Below, one piece after another: positions 5,063-6,880 of a stretch of 6,880 bases of DNA (position 1 is its first letter; each line of letters starts with the position of its first letter). Source of the DNA: an uncultured Eubacteriales bacterium (GTDB taxonomy: Bacteria; Bacillota; Clostridia; Christensenellales; Aristaeellaceae); NCBI GenBank assembly GCA_944353735.1, contig CALVPU010000057.1, positions 1 through 6,880 on the forward strand. The letters are read 5' to 3'. The translations under genes and the position numbers were made by a program. The notes beneath the pieces are model-generated. The model worked only from the letters and a program-made list of their open reading frames with translations. It had not been told where the DNA came from and did not search any database.

Positions 5063-5087
5063 CCAAGGGGGACAGCGTCCCCCTTGG
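5063..5087. repeat. Inverted repeat CCAAGGGGGAC / GTCCCCCTTGG
   Basis: An 11-bp perfect stem with a three-base loop, 19 bases past the stop of the foldase gene in the transcript. It lacks a following T-run on the minus strand (ATCCCCCTG follows). It may protect the mRNA 3' end or be part of the palindromic element that includes 5031-5053. Confidence 0.8.
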
Positions 5088-5105
5088 CGTCTCTCCCCCT
5101 CGGAC

Positions 5106-6626
5106 TTACAGGCGGTCGAAGTGGTAGACGGGCTTGTACTCGGCGACCCACTGGGTGACGGTGGCCTCGTAGGTCTCGGAGATCTTGGTGTCGAGCGCGG
5201 ACTGCTCGATCTCGGCGCGGACGGACTCGAGGTCGACGGCGCCGGCGGGAATGTCGGACTCGTAGTAGATGATGTGGATGCCGTTCTGACCGTAGACGGG
5301 CTCGCTGATGCCGCCGATGGCGGAGATGGACATCGCGCCCTCCGTGAAGGCGGGATCCCAGGCGGTGGAGTTGGCGCTGACCGCGTAACCGTTGGAGGCG
5401 GTCGGCTCATTCTGCATGCCCGGGTCCTGGTTGTACTGCTCGATCAGGTCGGCAAAGGGCGTACCGGCATTGAAGGCGTCCACAACCTCCTCCGCCTTGG
5501 GCAGCAGCTCCGCGTACAGCGCGTCCAGCTCCTCCTCCACGGCGGCGATGTCCGCGCTGATCTCCTCCGCGGGCCGCGCCGGCTCCTCGGTCGGCTCCGG
5601 CTCAGCGGTCGCCTCCACGGTTTCCTCGACCGCTTCCGCGGTCGCCTCTGCGGTTTCCTCGGTCGCTTCCGCGGTTTCCGCGGTCGCTTCTGCGGTTTCC
5701 GCGGTCTCCTCGGCGGTTTCCGCGGTCGCCTCCGCGGTCTCCTCGACCGGCTCCTCCGTCGGGGCGGGAGTCGGGTCGGGCGCGGTCGCCTCCTCAAGCT
5801 CGGCGTTCAGGGTATCCAGCTCGCCCTGCAGCTCGTCGTAGCGCGCCGCCTGATCGTCATCGAAGCGGATTAGCACGTGCTTGACCGCGCGGTATCCCTC
5901 GGGATTCCAGACGATCGTATCGCCGTTGTTGCGGCTGTTGTTGTACGTGGCGTCGTCGGCGAAGGACGACTCCTGCTCGGCGACGAGCTCGTCAAACGCC
6001 GCCTGCACGTCCTCATCGGAGACGGTGATATCGTCGGTGACGTAGTCGTAGACCTGCTGGTTGACGTAGCTGGCGACGATGCTGTCCAGCAGCGCTTCCT
6101 GCGTGTAGCCGAGCGAGGCGAGGGCGTCGATGGCGCTCTGGCGAATCTCCTCCTCGGTGGCGTCCTCGCTGGAGAAGTAGGCGCTGATGCTGGAGATGTA
6201 GGTCTCGAGATTCGAGGCGGCCTGTTCCTCGAGGGTCGCCATGGTCTCGTCGTCGATCTGGTCCAGACCCAACTCCGCGGCCTTCATGTCCAGCACCACC
6301 TGACGCAGCAGCTCCTCGGCGATCTGCTGCTTGAGGGTGACGTCGTAGCCGTAATCGGCGAGCGAAATGCCGTAGGAATTGTAGTAGTTTTCCTCAAGCG
6401 GCTCGTACTGGGCGAGCACGTCGTCGAGGAAGATCACGCCGCCGTCGTACTCGACGATGACCTGCGCGTCGTAGTAGGGCTGGTAGAGCTCAACCTGCGC
6501 CTCCAGCTCGGCGATGCGGGCGTTGGCGGCGTCCAGCTCGGACTGGAGGTCGCCCTCCTCCGCCAGCGCCATCGCGCTGCAGAGCACGAGCGCCAGCACG
6601 AGGCTCAAAATTCTGCGAATCTTCAT
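5106..6626 (-). CDS. Secreted parvulin-type peptidyl-prolyl isomerase (PrsA/SurA-like) with interrupted catalytic domain
   Basis: Predicted 506-aa exported foldase that would assist protein folding outside the membrane. A signal peptide (1-22, KIRR then a hydrophobic core ending AMALA-EE) suits signal peptidase I; the LVLC at 13-16 is a poor lipobox, so it is probably not a PrsA-type lipoprotein. A short coiled coil follows (~26-48), then a SurA/PrsA-like helical chaperone region (~60-235). The parvulin domain begins with YRAVKHVLIRF (245-255, catalytic-type His250) and resumes at ~376-458 with GTPFADLIEQY and GIHIIYY (His451). Between them is an insert of about 120 residues: a heptad helix (258-280), an acidic E/T/A/P tract (281-350) and a second heptad helix (353-378). 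ATG at 6626 follows AGGAGGG by six bases. It has its own promoter and terminator. Confidence 0.88.
   Translation of the reverse strand: MKIRRILSLVLALVLCSAMALAEEGDLQSELDAANARIAELEAQVELYQPYYDAQVIVEYDGGVIFLDDVLAQYEPLEENYYNSYGISLADYGYDVTLKQQIAEELLRQVVLDMKAAELGLDQIDDETMATLEEQAASNLETYISSISAYFSSEDATEEEIRQSAIDALASLGYTQEALLDSIVASYVNQQVYDYVTDDITVSDEDVQAAFDELVAEQESSFADDATYNNSRNNGDTIVWNPEGYRAVKHVLIRFDDDQAARYDELQGELDTLNAELEEATAPDPTPAPTEEPVEETAEATAETAEETAETAEATAETAEATEETAEATAEAVEETVEATAEPEPTEEPARPAEEISADIAAVEEELDALYAELLPKAEEVVDAFNAGTPFADLIEQYNQDPGMQNEPTASNGYAVSANSTAWDPAFTEGAMSISAIGGISEPVYGQNGIHIIYYESDIPAGAVDLESVRAEIEQSALDTKISETYEATVTQWVAEYKPVYHFDRL
5577..5756 (-). repeat. Low-complexity coding repeat (E-T-A-E) inside the foldase
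   Basis: Residues ~291-350 are built from short units such as ETAEATAETAEE, alternating with VEET and PEPTEEP. On the plus strand this shows as recurring GCGGTTTCC, GCGGTCGCC and GGTTTCCTC. There are no aromatic residues and a strong net negative charge, so the stretch is most likely disordered. The DNA is prone to in-frame length change. Confidence 0.9.
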
Positions 6627-6665
6627 GTCGTTCCCTCCTGAAATTCGTTCCTACAGGGCAGAATC

Positions 6666-6682
6666 GCGGCGCGCGGCGCCGC
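6666..6682 (-). promoter_or_regulatory. GC-only hairpin in the foldase mRNA leader
   Basis: GCGGCGC and GCGCCGC form a 7-bp all-GC stem with a three-base loop. It lies a few bases after the predicted transcription start (~6686) and about 40 bases before ATG. It is probably a 5' stabilising hairpin; no riboswitch fold is recognisable in a leader of about 60 bases. Confidence 0.55.
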
Positions 6683-6692
6683 ATGCCCCTCG

Positions 6693-6721
6693 ATTATAGC
6701 ACACGCGCGGGAGCGAGACAA
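6693..6721 (-). promoter_or_regulatory. Sigma-A promoter of the foldase gene
   Basis: On the minus strand, -35 TTGTCT (6716-6721), a 17-bp spacer, and a perfect -10 TATAAT (6693-6698) preceded by TGC (extended -10). A second TATAAT lies at 6723-6728, just upstream of this -35, with only a weak -35 (GAACAA) at the right distance. It may be a minor tandem promoter. Confidence 0.88.
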
Positions 6722-6748
6722 GATTATAGAAGGAAGTTTTAAATTTGT

Positions 6749-6880
6749 TCATAAGTTCGCATGTTTGCCGCCCGGGGCGCCCTTGCCGCGGAAGATCCAC
6801 AGCTTGCTGAAGACGTAGTTGAGCACGATGACGACCACGTTGGAAAAGAGTTTGACGCCGTAGCGCCACAGATCCAGCGC
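6749..6880 (-). CDS. GtrA-family membrane protein, C-terminal fragment
   Basis: The last 43 codons plus TGA (6749-6751); the gene continues beyond the right edge of the window. The translation includes LFSNVVVIVLNYVFSKLWIF followed by RGKGAPGGKHANL. The hydrophobic segment ending in NYxxSKxWxF-R is the hallmark of the last membrane span of GtrA-like proteins, small four-span proteins linked to flipping or modifying lipid-linked sugars for cell-surface polysaccharides. No terminator is seen between its stop and the foldase promoter, so some read-through is possible. Only this tail is visible, so the family call rests on one motif. Confidence 0.75.
   Translation of the reverse strand, partial: ALDLWRYGVKLFSNVVVIVLNYVFSKLWIFRGKGAPGGKHANL

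Larger units (their letters stand above)
4439..5105. other. Gene-free intergenic region with terminators, repeats and operon promoter
   Basis: No gene is supported here. From right to left it holds three palindromes (4997-5087), two copies of a ~122-bp repeat each with an intrinsic terminator, a unique stretch of about 150 bases between the copies, an AT-richer stretch (about 4490-4560), and the promoter and leader of the VanZ-GTPase operon. Minus-strand frames through the repeats give parallel translations (for example FRFGANPAGRRRDSLFF in both copies), but these are artefacts of the repeated DNA. Confidence 0.75.

Noticed and set aside
6572..6587. Lipoprotein signal in the foldase (LVLC)
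   Set aside because: The residue before Cys is Leu, which fits the lipobox poorly, and a good signal peptidase I site (AMALA-EE) follows.
4731..6641. Plus-strand open frames antisense to the foldase
   Set aside because: No recognisable domain or start signals; the sequence is the complement of a gene with signal peptide, promoter and parvulin motifs.

Overview
The window is GC-rich bacterial DNA from what looks like a high-GC member of the Bacillota (a Clostridia-like anaerobe). The pointers are near-consensus sigma-A promoters, strong AGGAGG-type ribosome binding sites, a VanZ-family protein, a PrsA-like secreted foldase, and paired COG0523 GTPases. This placement is inference; no rRNA or marker gene is present. 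All supported genes are on the minus strand, so the window reads biologically from right to left.

Right edge (6880 to 6749): the last 43 codons of a GtrA-family membrane protein. Then a strong promoter (6693-6721) drives a 506-aa secreted parvulin-type peptidyl-prolyl isomerase (5106-6626). Its catalytic domain is split by about 120 residues of coiled coil and Glu/Thr/Ala low-complexity sequence. Downstream, 4439-5105 has no gene. It holds a cluster of palindromes (4997-5087), two near-identical copies of a ~122-bp element each carrying an intrinsic terminator for the minus strand, and the promoter of the next operon.

Centre (4516 to 787): an apparent four-gene operon. One promoter (4489-4516) and a leader containing a 9-bp dyad precede a VanZ-like membrane protein, a canonical COG0523 metallochaperone-type GTPase with a Cys/His metal-binding repeat tract, a second divergent GTPase fused to a YcgQ-like C-terminal domain, and an old-yellow-enzyme-family flavin oxidoreductase. 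VanZ and the first GTPase overlap by ATGA. A GC-rich hairpin with a short T-run lies between the two GTPases and may attenuate expression. The likely theme of the two GTPases is metal (probably zinc or another transition metal) handling. The roles of the VanZ-like protein and the oxidoreductase within the operon are unclear.

Left edge (1-786): noncoding and repeat-rich. It has 2.7 tandem copies of a 116-118-bp unit, a 41-bp tandem duplication, a perfect 13-bp hairpin, and a 35-bp copy of the 3' end of the oxidoreductase gene placed exactly 180 bp beyond the original.

The points most worth following are the two-GTPase operon with its leader dyad and internal attenuator, the interrupted parvulin domain, and the oxidoreductase with Arg in place of an expected active-site His. 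No wholly new system is demonstrated by the sequence alone.
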